A stretch of 64,000 nucleotides of DNA from positions 62,001-126,000 of the forward strand of contig JASPKZ010003438.1 of NCBI GenBank assembly GCA_030220185.1. The letters are read 5' to 3'. The translations under genes were made by a program, and so were the position numbers. Shown one piece after another: positions 11,222-21,258 of the stretch. The notes below the pieces were generated by a model. The model did no database searches and was not told where the DNA came from. It worked only from the letters and a program-made list of their open reading frames with translations. Each line of letters begins with the position of its first letter. Positions within the stretch are counted from its first letter, which is position 1. The DNA comes from Diploptera punctata. Its lineage: Eukaryota; Arthropoda; Insecta; Blattodea; Blaberidae.

Positions 11222-12184
11222 ATAATTTTCTGCATAGTATTTATAGTCATCTGATCTGCAAGAGATTCTTCCGAGCTAAATCCAACAACTGGACAAGTAT
11301 TTACTGTGGCTTCTTCTTCATAAAAAATTCCTAATTTCTGAAATTTTGTGTTAACAGTATCAGAAGAAATTGATTTCCATGCCAATAAAATCCACTTGCA
11401 CAATTTTTTAGATCCTATGTTGAGAGTTCTATTTTGTGCTATTAACATGTTCACAAATTTTTTGTATTCCCGTTTTATCACATCATAAAACATTTCTTTA
11501 ATCCCATCTTCCAAAGGATGAAGATCATTTTCTACAGAAGTCGGCACAAACACAATGTCAGTAGCTGCAGCCTCAAAAAGATTCTTGACATTCTCTGACA
11601 GTGATAAATTAGTTATTAATAAGCTATGATTCACATACATAAACTTATGTCTTAAACACCACACATTATTCAACCATTGAATAGCAGTTAATTTATCGAA
11701 TGTTTCCGAGTTATTTTTGTAAATTAATCTGATACCATTGCAATTCTTGGATTGGTATGGCATATTTGTCACGACCATAGGTGGTAACACAGTTCCATTT
11801 CCCAAGCAACATAATACAATATGAATTTTTCGATCGGAGATATTAATTTTGATAGTAGATAAGCAACCCACTGCTTTAATTGGCACTTTTCCGATTGGTT
11901 CAACACGGGAAGTAACATCCTGCCTTATATGTAAAATTAAATTTTCTACATCCTTTTTAATGTTCATATTTTTACTTCTACAAAACTCTGAAAAAAAACT
12001 CTCACACCATTCTATATCTTCAAAGCTTTCTTCTTCCAATTCTCTAGCGAACTGTTTCGCTTTACATAGTATATTTTCTATAGTCAAATTTATCGCTAGA
12101 CCTTCAGACATTAACCACTTTGTAAGCGACTTTTCCAAATATTCATAAACGTCTATGAAATCACTGCTTTTCTTTACATCCATT
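11222..12184 (-). CDS. CENP-B/pogo (Tigger/jerky)-type transposase-derived protein, probable exon
   Basis: 321 open codons (ATG at 12183-12181, TAA at 11220-11218). Residues about 14-70 (LEKSLTKWLMSEGL ... FFSEFCRS) look like the CENPB-type DNA-binding helix-turn-helix. Residues about 105-270 resemble a pogo DDE domain (HIVLCCLGNGTVLPPMVV, then HPLEDGIKEMF). The aspartates expected in DET, LDN and MDQG contexts are absent or replaced (LLITN, PLEDG), so it is not an active transposase. A pyrimidine-rich ACAAG precedes 12184, and a perfect GTAAGT sits at 11221-11216 overlapping the stop, so this may be an internal exon. The N-terminal psq-like HTH is missing. Confidence 0.7.
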
Positions 12185-12189
12185 CTTGT

Positions 12190-13200
12190 ACGAATAGAAA
12201 CAGACAGATTAACATGTCAAACTCGTATCATGCTACCTTTTTTTTTAATTACTATAGGTACTTATCCCGTATTTTTATATGAGTTTCAGCTTCAGATCAT
12301 AATAACACTATACCAATAAACATAATTATTATATATTTTTAATGTGAAATATTCCTTTTGACAAGAGCACAAAACCGTAGTACAAAACTGGCAGAAGTTT
12401 AATATTTTGTTTGTGATATTCGATCCCCTGTTCGATACCTCTTTCCTAATCCCTGACCTCTTTCGACCATAGAGATCCCTGCATAGAGCATAATAATAAT
12501 CCCTGGCATAGAGTACGTATTCGACCTCATAACAACGATAGCCAACATATACATGTTTATTAAATATTTTCATTAATATATAGTTCTAACTTTTTTGGTT
12601 TCGAAAAAATACATAAAAATTCAGAAGTACTCTAACAACAAATGTATATTAAAATAATGCAAATATAATCAATTAAAATTTTATTTTGAGGGTACTTCAG
12701 CTGCGGTATTTATATTGTTGGGACCACTATTCATAACTTAAGCAACAAATCGGCGGGAATTGAGACAAATTAGGGAATAATAAAAAAAAAGTCTTACGAG
12801 TTATACGGTTTTAAATTTGTTTTATGATTATATTTTAAGTTTTTGGTAATTAAGAGTAAGTACTTTGTTTTTATTGATTACATTAAGATAATTGCACATT
12901 CCTAAAACGGCAGCATATCTTAGGCAAGTTTTGCAGTGTATAAATGATAGTGATTGTTATTCCAGCTAGATTAAGAATAAATATTATTAGAATTAAAAGT
13001 GACCACGCATTTTAAAAAAGAAAAATGACAATTAAGATACTTGAGCCGTTCATTGAACTTAAAACAAAATTCACTTTAATCGAATTATTATTGTTATTAT
13101 CGTATCAAATTTTGGTTTGTACATGCGTAACAAGGCAGTAAAACCTCAAGGTTAAAAATTCCCAAATTTATTATATTAAAATCTGAGAATATTCTAGTTG
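12190..13200. other. 1 kb without recognisable features
   Basis: AT-rich sequence with only short chance ORFs. I see no repeat seen elsewhere in the window, no RNA gene and no domain. An upstream exon or promoter of the CENP-B-like gene could lie here, but nothing in the sequence decides it. Confidence 0.4.
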
Positions 13201-13224
13201 CTCATATGTAGTGGTGGATGACAG

Positions 13225-13945
13225 TAGGATTTCCTCTATTTACAATGATTCTCTTACCTTGATGTAGCATAATCTAGATGGAGTGAATTTAGATATTCCT
13301 AATATTTCTTTTAAGTATATTGCTTTGCAGGTTCCTTTTTGATACGTGTTTCCAGATAATTTCCAGACTCTAGATGTGATTTTTCCATGAAAAATTTCAA
13401 TGCTGTTTCCGCAGACAATTTTCTCACCATTGTATTGTCTGTCCATCGGATCTGTGCCCCTGTAAGATATGCAAACTAAAGCCTACTTCCTTTTCTGCCT
13501 CAGCAAATAATTTCCCTCCCTGCATTCCTATCTTTCTCTTTTCTATTTCTCTCTTGCACTTCATTGTTGTCAACTCTACTCCAACCTTGCATTATTCAAT
13601 ATTGAAGAGCCACGACATTGGAGAAGCTTGGCAACATCCCTTCTTGGTAAGTTACCATAGCTGCTGTTTGACGTAGTGGGAGGGGAGTGCAGTGAAATGG
13701 TGAGAGTATAGACATGTACTTTTGTAGGAACGATGCCAGCATTATAGGGGCACATATCCATTCGTCCAAGTATAATATCGCTCATTGTGATGATTGCTGC
13801 AGTTGCATTGTCTTTTACTTGGTTTGTAATGTATTTGTTGTCGTCAGCTAGTATGACTCCAAGATACTTGGTCATAATGGGTTCTCTCCCTGTTTTATGG
13901 TAAATACTGACAAATTCCAATGTAATATTGTACACTTTCATAGCC
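13225..13945 (-). pseudogene. decayed non-LTR RT C-terminal region
   Basis: Two minus frames (13941-13576 and 13446-13240) fit one ancestral ORF. The first carries MTKYLGVILADDNKY and the second a CKAIYLKEILGISKFTPSRL block, both resembling the post-palm region of some insect non-LTR RTs. About 130 bases between them are unrelated or diverged. No active-site motif survives. Confidence 0.5.
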
Positions 13946-14047
13946 AGAGTCTTGATTCTTGTTTAGTTGGTCTTCCAGGCTAAATGGCTTTGTTAAAACT
14001 CTAATGTTTAGTCGGCTCAACAGCAATTTAATTGACCCTTGATTCTT

Positions 14048-14395
14048 CAGTTTATTTATAATTGTAGGCTTTCACGGCCGGCGTCTTGATCCATATTTGG
14101 TTTGTCTTCAGGGCTTATAGGCCATGGTTTGGTTGTCTTCTTACTCAACATTTCGTCTACTGCTGCGGTAGACATCATCAGGGGATACTGCATGCTCTCT
14201 GTGAACTCCTCAACAGTTGGCTGCAGGAGACAGTTTCCAACGACCAGCCAGTCTGCAGCCGACTGTTGAGGAGTTCACAGAGAGCATGCAGTATCTCCTG
14301 ATGATGTCTACCGCAGCAGTAGACGAAACGTCGAGTAAGAAGACAACCAGACCACGGCCTATAAGCCCGGAAGACGAACCAAATATGCTTCAGTT
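14048..14395. mobile_element. Penelope-like palindrome with GGCCGTGAAAGCC-type end
   Basis: Arms of about 150 bp mirror each other around 14225. The left end reads AGGCTTTCACGGCCGG, the same terminus found at the right end of the large PLE palindrome (about 22250-22275), which ties the two to one PLE lineage. A hammerhead-like motif lies in each arm; the right one looks intact. The ORFs here are translations of the arms. Confidence 0.75.
14295..14335 (+). ncRNA. hammerhead ribozyme-like motif
   Basis: CUGAUGA (14298-14304), one U, hairpin GUCUAC..GUAGAC, then GAAA (14325-14328), minimal helix III ACGU and the predicted cleavage triplet ending at C14332. Helix I gives 3 bp (CUC/GAG). Helix III has no loop, so a monomer would be weak and a dimer more plausible. 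Seen in the sequence; activity is inference. Confidence 0.65.
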
Positions 14396-15240
14396 TATTG
14401 TTGTAAACTGTAGCTCTTTTGTATTTACCAACATCTATTAATATTTTAAACTTTTTCAAACAATTTTCATAACATTATTTGACAATTTCTAAGTTATGTA
14501 GGTAGGAAATAACACTATGAGGTTTATTTTAATTTTGTTTAGTTGTTTCTTGACTCACCTCATACTTCTTAACTCCCACGCAAACTCGAGTTTCTTCACT
14601 GCATTTGTGACATTCTCAATGTCACAAATGCAGTGAAGAAACTTGAGTCTGCTTGGGAGTTAAGCAGTATGAGACGTCAAGAAACAACTAAACAAAATTT
14701 CTAAGTATTTATTTAAATACACAAAACACCAACATTATGACACTGTTAGACTATATTGTGGTGTTAACTGCTATTTTCTCCACAGAGTATATTACTTAGT
14801 CTATGATTTTTCTCTCTTCTTCCAATGATGCACCCAGTGATAACCCACTACACCCGCTGCTGGGTTTTCGCTGGTTGCAACGACTTTAGGAAGAGATAAG
14901 TTAGCATACATCCATTTTTAATAAACATTTGGTAATTTGGAATATTATCAATATATTTCTTTAAAATAGATTAGGGGATTTATTGCAAAGATTGGTCATT
15001 CAAATTTCACAGCTACGTGCTGCCATCTAGTGAAAGAAGCTGTATAAACTTTAGTATATCGATGATAATCGATATGTGGCAAGCAGCGGTAACCCACTAG
15101 GCAAGGATGATAATCGATATGTGGTTCAGTGGTGGGTTACCGCTGGCTGTATAAACTCTGGCACATGCGCACTGTTGTTCTATAGGACTTGAAATGTATT
15201 GGATAAGTTAAACTGCTGTTTCTCCATTTCTACTGCAATA
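14396..15240. repeat. R3 unit, forward copy, split by a PLE palindrome
   Basis: Collinear with 9990-10620 (TTGTAAACTGTAGCTCTT..., ATATTACTTAGTCTATG, GGATGATAATCGATATGTGG). The palindromic insertion 14495-14695 separates its first 100 bases from the remainder. Confidence 0.6.
14495..14695. mobile_element. PLE palindrome with 11-bp TSD
   Basis: Flanked by AATTTCTAAGT at 14484-14494 and 14696-14706. The left end carries the terminal motif GGAAATAACACTATGAGG; the right arm stops short of it. The arms hold a degenerate hammerhead-like element (hairpin GTCAC..GTGAC, GAAAC-type site). Host DNA is the R3 unit. Confidence 0.85.
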
Positions 15241-15487
15241 GACATCCTCATGAAATTTTGCGACTTGACATTTTGTCTGTCGCAGTAGTAGATGAACTAA
15301 TAACAATCATTATAACAAGTTCAAGAACAATTATTGGTTTTGTATTCTTTAAACAAGAATTCCAATTTTATTTAAGGAAGATTTTATCACCTCATCTTAT
15401 TATTATTATTTTTTTTTTCTCATCTCTTATCATGTCCTCCTTGTGGAACGTCAATTCCAAATATGCCTCAAACTATCTATATCCATC

Positions 15488-15765
15488 CATCCATAGTAAT
15501 TCTGCCTGAAGGCATTTCATGCTTTGCTTGCAGCTTTACTAGGGAATTGTAGGTGTGGTAGCTTCCCATTGCTTTCCACACCATGAAGGATGATGATGAT
15601 GGCCATATGATTTCGGGGACGGTTTGGGCCTTAAAGTTTTCCTGACATTTGTCTTACAGATGAGGAAAAACCTCACCCAGAAAAACTGCCCCGACCGGGG
15701 ATCGAACCCGGGCCTGCTGCGTGACAAGGCAGCACGCTACCTCGAGACCACAGCGGTGGACACTA
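15488..15765 (-). repeat. tRNA-derived SINE, type 1
   Basis: The minus strand starts with a tRNA-like head (GGTCTCGAGGTAGCGTGCTG, then B box GGTTCGATCCCC), followed by the family body and the CATCCATCC-type tail at 15483-15493. Two 62-aa ORFs on opposite strands are shadows. Confidence 0.85.
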
Positions 15766-15799
15766 TCTATATCTTCCCATATTTTTCTACCACCATATA

Positions 15800-16620
15800 C
15801 AGGGTGCTCTAAATTTCTCTTTACAAACTTCTAGGACTTGTAGAGGGGACTGAGTTGATAATATTTAGAATTGGGAACCATGTCCAGAAACTTAACGTTT
15901 AAGTACTACAGCCATTTGAAAACATGTCTTTAACGCGACCACTTTTACAAGTAATTTATTATGAGGCGTGACACAGTACATCACTTGTTTTTACAATTCA
16001 ACTCATTAATAAGCAAAGAAACAAAATGGAAACTGAATCATTTTTCACAAACACTTTTGTTTACAGTTAAACTGTTTTTTTACAATTGCTCATGTACTCG
16101 TTGACGAGTTCCCTTCAACTTGATGCAGTATGGCCTCTTCCAATTCGGGAGTGTTGCATCTCCTGCTGGCGGTGAAGGTACTCCTTTCTCGAAGACATTG
16201 CATAATTATGGCAAAAAGGGCATGCGATGGAGTCGGACATTGTAGAAAACAATCTTGATAAAGGCAACGAGCAGGTCTTCCATTACCTCGAGTTTCGCCG
16301 TGCAGAAGGATTATGTTGGTGTATTCAGCAAAAGTGTACTCAACCATGTTGCTCTAACACTGAAAGACACGTGAATGGGGGTAGGATAAACGTCAATTCT
16401 GACATAAGCCACCCTCATCATGTGACTCTGCAGGCAGACAAATCGCAAAGCTATTACTTCTTGAAACATGTGATATGTATGTTCAGGCAATGCTTGTTTT
16501 CAAACAGCTGTAGCATGAAAAACGGTAAGTTTCTGTACGTGGTTTCCAATTCTAAATATTATCAAGTCAGTCCCCTCTAAAAGTCGTAGAAATTTGTAAG
16601 GGGAATTTTAGAGCGCCCTC
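15800..16620 (-). mobile_element. IS630/mariner-like element with DUF4817 N-terminus, internally deleted
   Basis: TA dinucleotides (15798-15799 and 16621-16622) flank terminal inverted repeats of roughly 110 bp (CAGGGTGCTCTAAATT...). The minus frame 16347-16090 encodes the DUF4817-type helix-turn-helix (EYTFAEYTNIILLHGE, PTPSHALFA). The catalytic DDE part is absent, so this is a deletion derivative that would need a transposase in trans. Confidence 0.8.
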
Positions 16621-16695
16621 TATTTTATTTATTGAACTTTCACTCTATTTAATTTTATATTGTTATTTATTTTAATTATAAATATGTATTATCTA

Positions 16696-16941
16696 ATATT
16701 GTTTAATCTTTCTTCACTCACCTCATACTTCTTAACTCCCGTGCAGACTCGAGTTTTGTCACTTCATTTGTGACATTCTCAATGCTGTATTATGCAGTTC
16801 TGAACGTAATACAGCATTGAGAATGTCACAAATGAAGTGACGAAACTTGAGTCTGTGTGGGAGTTAAGTATGAGGTGAGTGAAGAAAGATTAAACAATAT
16901 TAAAATAAACTCATAGTGTTATTTCCTATCTACATAACTTA
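16696..16941. mobile_element. PLE palindrome with 11-bp TSD, just upstream of primase exon
   Basis: Flanked by ATGTATTATCT at 16685-16695 and 16942-16952. Arms mirror each other; here the tail with the terminal motif (CTCATAGTGTTATTTCCTA) is on the right. It inserted so that its right TSD ends 12 bases before the splice-acceptor-like TTGGTTACAG that precedes the primase start codon. Confidence 0.85.
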
Positions 16942-16976
16942 ATGTATTATCTGTTTGGTTACAGATACTCTACATA

Positions 16977-18509
16977 ATGGAATATTCCATGAGGAAGAGA
17001 CTAATAGCTGAAATACAGCCGATACTGACAGGGAGTCTTGTTGAGTTGTATCCATGTGACCTGCAGCTATACAGACTACCACCGACTTCCACAATAACAC
17101 TTTCAGAGTTTGAGGAATTAGCGCAGGAGCGTCTGATGCTTTTAAGAATGGTTGAAAACGTTAATATGTTAGGCTCTACTAAAACATATGATGAATGGAA
17201 AAATGCTTTTATAGCAGAATTGAAAAAAGCTGGTTTAAAAGGTTACAGTAAATTAATGATTGGAACTGGCTGTGGGCGATCAGAATCAGATTTGCAGTTA
17301 AGGAAGCGTGATCACGTATCACATTTCATCCTACGTATTGCTTATTGTAGATCAGAAGATCTTAGAAGGTGGTTCATTGGAAAAGAACTAGAATTATTCA
17401 AGGTTCGATTTCAATCTTTGAACGCAGAAGGCCTTAAATGTTTCATGAAAACAAATAATTTGAAATATGAACCAATATCAAAGGAAGAAAAAAAGGAATT
17501 AAGAGATCAGTTGTATGAATCTTCTGCTTCAATAAGTTCGAGCATAGAGAACTATGAATTCTACCGTGTTCCATTTATTGAAGTGCAAGATCTTGTTCGT
17601 TCTCGCAGAGTTTATATATCTGGTGGATATGCTTATGTACCAAGTACAGATTTAATATCGATACTGTCTTCAGTCTTCCGAACAAATCTAGCTCATGGGA
17701 TGGCTCTGACGGTAAATAAGCTTCCATATTTAGAAGGAGATGAACGAATATTTAATTTACTCAAAGACTTGCATCATAGTTATACAGGAGATGAATATGT
17801 TAAAAAGAACAATGCAGGTAGTGTACATTTAGAAGACATTGATACGCTGTCAAGACATTCTTTTGCGCCATGTATGAGGCAACTTCATGAGCACTTACGT
17901 GCTACTCATCACATGCGCTACGGTGGCCGAATGCAGTACGGTCTTTTCCTGAAAGGAATAGGGGTTTCTTTAGAAGATTCTATGAAGTTTTGGAGAGAAG
18001 AGTTTACAAAAATGATGGATATTGATAAATTTGAGAAGGGATATTCTTACAATATTAGACATAGTTATGGACAGGAAGGAAAGCGCGCTGATTATTCGCC
18101 GTACAATTGTATCAAAATTATTATGTCAAATGTAGGACCTGAAGATAAACATGGATGCCCTTTCAAAAATTATGATGTATTAAATTTAAAACAGAAATTG
18201 CTTAATTGGAATATTCCAATCTCTGGCATCAACGAGGTTATTGAATATGTTAATCAGGGTCACTACCAGCTTGCATGTGGCAAGTTTTTTCAACTCTCGC
18301 ATGGTGTTAAAACTGAACTTGGTATTAATCATCCAAATCAGTACTTTTTGGAGAGTCAAGAAATTTTAGGAGGGAAACACAAGACAGAACATAATAATGC
18401 TAAGGAAGTTGCAAATGGTACAACAAAAGATGCACCCAAAAATTCCAGTGTTGAAGCAGATGCTTGGAACGAAGATATGAATTTAGAAGGTTTTGACATG
18501 GACATATAG
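16977..18509 (+). CDS. Prim2: DNA primase large subunit
   Basis: 510 codons, about the length of animal PRIM2. The large subunit of the primase heterodimer works with polymerase alpha in the nucleus to make RNA-DNA primers at origins and lagging strands. RRDHVSHFILR-like (here KRDHVSHFILRIAYC) and HSYTGDEY blocks mark the N-terminal domain. The C-terminal iron-sulphur domain has all four cysteine ligands: C299 (FAPCMRQLHEHL), C378 (SPYNCIKII), C394 (KHGCPFKNYD) and C434 (QLACGKFF). GGRMQYGLFLKGIG and GYSYNIRHSYG are intact. The ATG is 13 bases after an acceptor-like TTACAG, so a 5'UTR intron is likely. No intron interrupts the coding region, which is unusual in so repeat-rich a genome; a retrocopy or an ancestrally intronless gene are both possible. 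Confidence 0.95.
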   Translation: MEYSMRKRLIAEIQPILTGSLVELYPCDLQLYRLPPTSTITLSEFEELAQERLMLLRMVENVNMLGSTKTYDEWKNAFIAELKKAGLKGYSKLMIGTGCGRSESDLQLRKRDHVSHFILRIAYCRSEDLRRWFIGKELELFKVRFQSLNAEGLKCFMKTNNLKYEPISKEEKKELRDQLYESSASISSSIENYEFYRVPFIEVQDLVRSRRVYISGGYAYVPSTDLISILSSVFRTNLAHGMALTVNKLPYLEGDERIFNLLKDLHHSYTGDEYVKKNNAGSVHLEDIDTLSRHSFAPCMRQLHEHLRATHHMRYGGRMQYGLFLKGIGVSLEDSMKFWREEFTKMMDIDKFEKGYSYNIRHSYGQEGKRADYSPYNCIKIIMSNVGPEDKHGCPFKNYDVLNLKQKLLNWNIPISGINEVIEYVNQGHYQLACGKFFQLSHGVKTELGINHPNQYFLESQEILGGKHKTEHNNAKEVANGTTKDAPKNSSVEADAWNEDMNLEGFDMDI

Positions 18510-18646
18510 GAGGGCATTTAAAAAAATGGACGTAATGTGCCAGATAAAGGCAATGTGTAGTTTTGATTGTAAAGTCATGGGTACTCAATATTTTTTTTGT
18601 GGATCTCAGAATATGATGTTGGTGTATTAACAAATACCTACCGCAC

Positions 18647-18678
18647 AATAAACAGTTTTAATTTTTTTCTAAAATAAA
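18647..18678 (+). promoter_or_regulatory. polyadenylation signals for the primase gene
   Basis: AATAAA occurs at 18647-18652 and again at 18673-18678, about 140-170 bases after the primase stop codon. No encoded poly(A) tract follows, which argues against a recent processed retrocopy. Confidence 0.6.
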
Positions 18679-18898
18679 GAATGCAGAAAACCGGGAATGA
18701 TGAAAAGCATTATAAATGTATATACTTTTATTTCATTTATGTATATCCTTAGATTTGTGGGCTGATGAAGTAAAGAGGAGTTGGTTGTGAAAAAGGATAA
18801 AGTGTAATTTGTACTGTTTATTTTTTATAATTTATAATTAAAAATATCACCATATTCCATCTGAGTAATAATTTACTAAATATTTAAATTAATATTGG

Positions 18899-19115
18899 GA
18901 AGTAAACATTATGAGGTTATATCATTAATAGTGAGTGGAGAACATATTTTTAACGACTCACCTCATATAATTTCAAATTTATTTGATACTGGCAGACTAT
19001 CTTGTCCCTCTTCAGTCATGGCTTCTGCCGGTATCAAAGAAATTTGAAATTATATGAGGTGAGTCATTAAAAATATGTTCTCCACTCACTATTAGTAAAT
19101 AGTTTACTTTCCTAC
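18899..19115. mobile_element. PLE palindrome
   Basis: Terminal motif GGGAAGTAAACATTATGAGG at the left end; arms mirror around 19005. Same family as 46944-47111. Flanks TTACTAAATA and TTAGTAAATA may be a target duplication with one mismatch. The hammerhead-like core is damaged. Confidence 0.75.
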
Positions 19116-19119
19116 CAGA

Positions 19120-19790
19120 TGTCTCCTAAAGGCGATGTCACTCACTGACATCTGTATGGAAATAACCATAAGTAATTCACTTATCTTTTAAACATGCAAA
19201 CTACGAGGTAAGAAGAAGTGACTCATTCATGCATTGAATTAAGAACCTCATAATCTTACAGCAGACTCCCAATTATATGTGTTCATTGGGACCAATATAT
19301 ACACGGATAATCCAATTAAGTTATTCGGTGCCGTGGAAGTTGATCAGAAATGTATTTACCCACTTAAATGCAACAAATATTCATAAAATGTAATATTAAA
19401 TGTATTTAGGTGCGAGTCGTAATTATCATTATTTTATTTTACTTGTAAATGTGAAGAAAAAAGTGGGACTATTTCCTGTCATGACCACTCTGGTTACAAC
19501 AGTTATTCAAAATGGCCATCGTAACCAGCAATAACTACACTACTAACCACCGATGACCACACTACTAACCAGCAATAAACCCACTGCCACAGCATATCTG
19601 TGGTTTCAATCTGTAACAACAAGCTTTCAGTGACTCACACAACAGAAATTTCCAAAATTATATTGTATTCTCAGAATGTTAGTCGTTACCATTAAATACA
19701 TCAGGTGAGGGGGTTGTGAGTGAAGCTTACTCTACTGTGCTAGTTTCTAATCGCAGTTCACAGTAGCATGTTTAAAAATAAAGAATTTTA
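19120..19790. other. 670 bases without recognisable features
   Basis: AT-rich sequence with no ORF of note and no clear match to other repeats in the window. A CTACTAACCA-type short motif repeats locally at 19535-19570. Confidence 0.35.
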
Positions 19791-19794
19791 TCAT

Positions 19795-20105
19795 CCATCC
19801 ATAGTAATTCTGCCCGAAGGCAGGTCCTTCGCTACAATCATAGCATTTTCGTGCTATGCTTGCAGCTTTACTAGGAAATTGTAGGTGTGGTAGCTTTCCA
19901 TGCCGGTAAAGAAGGATGATGGTGATGATGATGGCCATATGATTTCGGGGACCATTTGGGCCCTAAAGTTTTCCTGACATTTCTCTTATGGGTGAGGAAA
20001 AACCCTGATAAAAACCTCACCCAGAAAAACTACCCAGACCTGGGATCGAAAGCGGGCCCGCTGTGTGACAAGGCAGCACGCTACCTCGAGACCACAGCGG
20101 TGGAC
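19795..20105 (-). repeat. tRNA-derived SINE, type 1
   Basis: Fourth copy of the family, with GGTCTCGAGGTAGCGTGCTG at its minus-strand start and the CATCCATCC-type tail at 19793. It abuts the large PLE palindrome. Confidence 0.85.
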
Positions 20106-20196
20106 AATTTTATCATAATACAAAATACAGTACAGTATTATAATGTTGAGTGATTCCGGGTTATGTGGCCGTGGTCCATAGTTGGTGTTGATACCA

Positions 20197-20234
20197 GACG
20201 TTTCGCCCTCAACTGCGGAGGGCATCTTCAGTGG
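20197..20234 (-). ncRNA. hammerhead ribozyme-like motif, left arm
   Basis: On the minus strand: CUGAAGA (20231-20225), U, hairpin GCCCUC..GAGGGC, GAAA (20204-20201), helix III ACGU and C17 at 20197. Helix I pairs GCCA with UGGU. All core bases match the hammerhead consensus apart from the extra U after A9. The right-arm twin (22156-22190) has AAAA for GAAA and should be dead. Confidence 0.7.
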
Positions 20235-21258
20235 CGAGTGCTTCTAGGCGTGTTTCCTGGTCGGAAGATCTACTTAGAATGAGCGCTGTGGACGTAGAGG
20301 ACGTTGTATTAGTGGTGGGTGCAGGGTGAGCGGGCGTGGCTCTTGCTGATTGGCTAATGGTCGTCTCCTTGTTGTCACTGGTGTTAATGCATTTATTTTC
20401 TAGTGTATGAAACCAGGCCTTAGACAGTTTGATACCTTCCTCTTTTCTGTTAATATTTCCCTTATGCTTGTATATTTCTATAGCCTCTCGGTGTAATCTA
20501 GGGAAATAGTAGGAAGTAGTGGCTAAAACTTGTGTATCGTCGAATAGAATCTGGTGTCCATTCATAATGGCATGTTCTGCTACAGCTGATTTATCCATTT
20601 CTCCTTCTCTGCAGTTTCTTTTATGTTCTGATAAACGGGTGGCTATACTTCTTTTCGTGGTCCCTATATATGATTTACCACACGAACAAGGAAGTCGATA
20701 TACGCCGCAAGTGGAGAGAGGTGGCCGAGGATCCTTAGCTGAGCGAAGGCAGTCTTCTATTTTTCTTGTAGGTCTGTAAACTGTTTTTATGTTGTATTTT
20801 CGTAGGAGTTTTCCGATACGATCTGTGACTCTTTGTACATATGGTAAGTAGGCTATGCTGGTTGAGGGTGTGTTATCCATTCTGACGTGCTGTCTTCGTG
20901 GATGTATGGTTTGTCTTATTTCCTTGGATGTGTAGCCATTTTTCTGGAAACAATTGAACATATGGTGTTGTTCTTGTTTAAGGTGTTGTGGTTGGCATAA
21001 CTTAGTCGCTCTGTCGAACAGTGTCTTAATGACACCTCGCTTTTGTCTTGGATGGTGGTTAGAGTCTTTGTGCAGATATCGGTCTGTGTGTGTAGGTTTT
21101 CTGTAAACTGTATGTTGAATTTTCCCATTGCCAGTCCTTATTATTTGAACAAAGAGTCTTTGTGCAGATATCGGTCTGTGTGTGTAGGTTTTCTGTAAAC
21201 TGTATGTTGAATTTTCCCATTGCCAGTCCTTATTATTTGAACAAATAATGACTGGCAA
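20209..21258 (-). CDS. PLE RT C-terminus plus GIY-YIG endonuclease, left arm, open
   Basis: 349 open codons on the minus strand. Residues about 48-85 (IQHTVYRKPTHTDRY ... QKRGVIKTLFDRA) are the end of the PLE reverse transcriptase; residues 151-162 are the linker. The GIY-YIG nuclease covers about 185-250: GVYRLPCSCGKSYIG (YIG at 197-199), R208, EHKRN at 211-215 and AEHA at 227-230. The catalytic RT core (YxDD) is absent, so the copy cannot transpose alone. The first 40 residues come from the tandem duplication and are not natural. The stop codon lies inside the hammerhead-like motif. Confidence 0.85.
   Translation of the reverse strand: MPVIICSNNKDWQWENSTYSLQKTYTHRPISAQRLFVQIIRTGNGKIQHTVYRKPTHTDRYLHKDSNHHPRQKRGVIKTLFDRATKLCQPQHLKQEQHHMFNCFQKNGYTSKEIRQTIHPRRQHVRMDNTPSTSIAYLPYVQRVTDRIGKLLRKYNIKTVYRPTRKIEDCLRSAKDPRPPLSTCGVYRLPCSCGKSYIGTTKRSIATRLSEHKRNCREGEMDKSAVAEHAIMNGHQILFDDTQVLATTSYYFPRLHREAIEIYKHKGNINRKEEGIKLSKAWFHTLENKCINTSDNKETTISQSARATPAHPAPTTNTTSSTSTALILSRSSDQETRLEALATEDALRS
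21061..21244. repeat. 92-bp tandem duplication
   Basis: Unit 21061-21152 is repeated at 21153-21244 with no visible difference (both begin AGAGTCTTTGTGCAGATATC). It covers the 5' boundary of the left PLE arm, next to the palindrome centre, and extends the left ORF by about 31 codons. Confidence 0.85.

Noticed and set aside
12292..12573. 93-aa ORF near the CENP-B-like gene
   Set aside because: Tyr-rich composition typical of AT-rich noise, no domain, no start or splice context; kept as unannotated.
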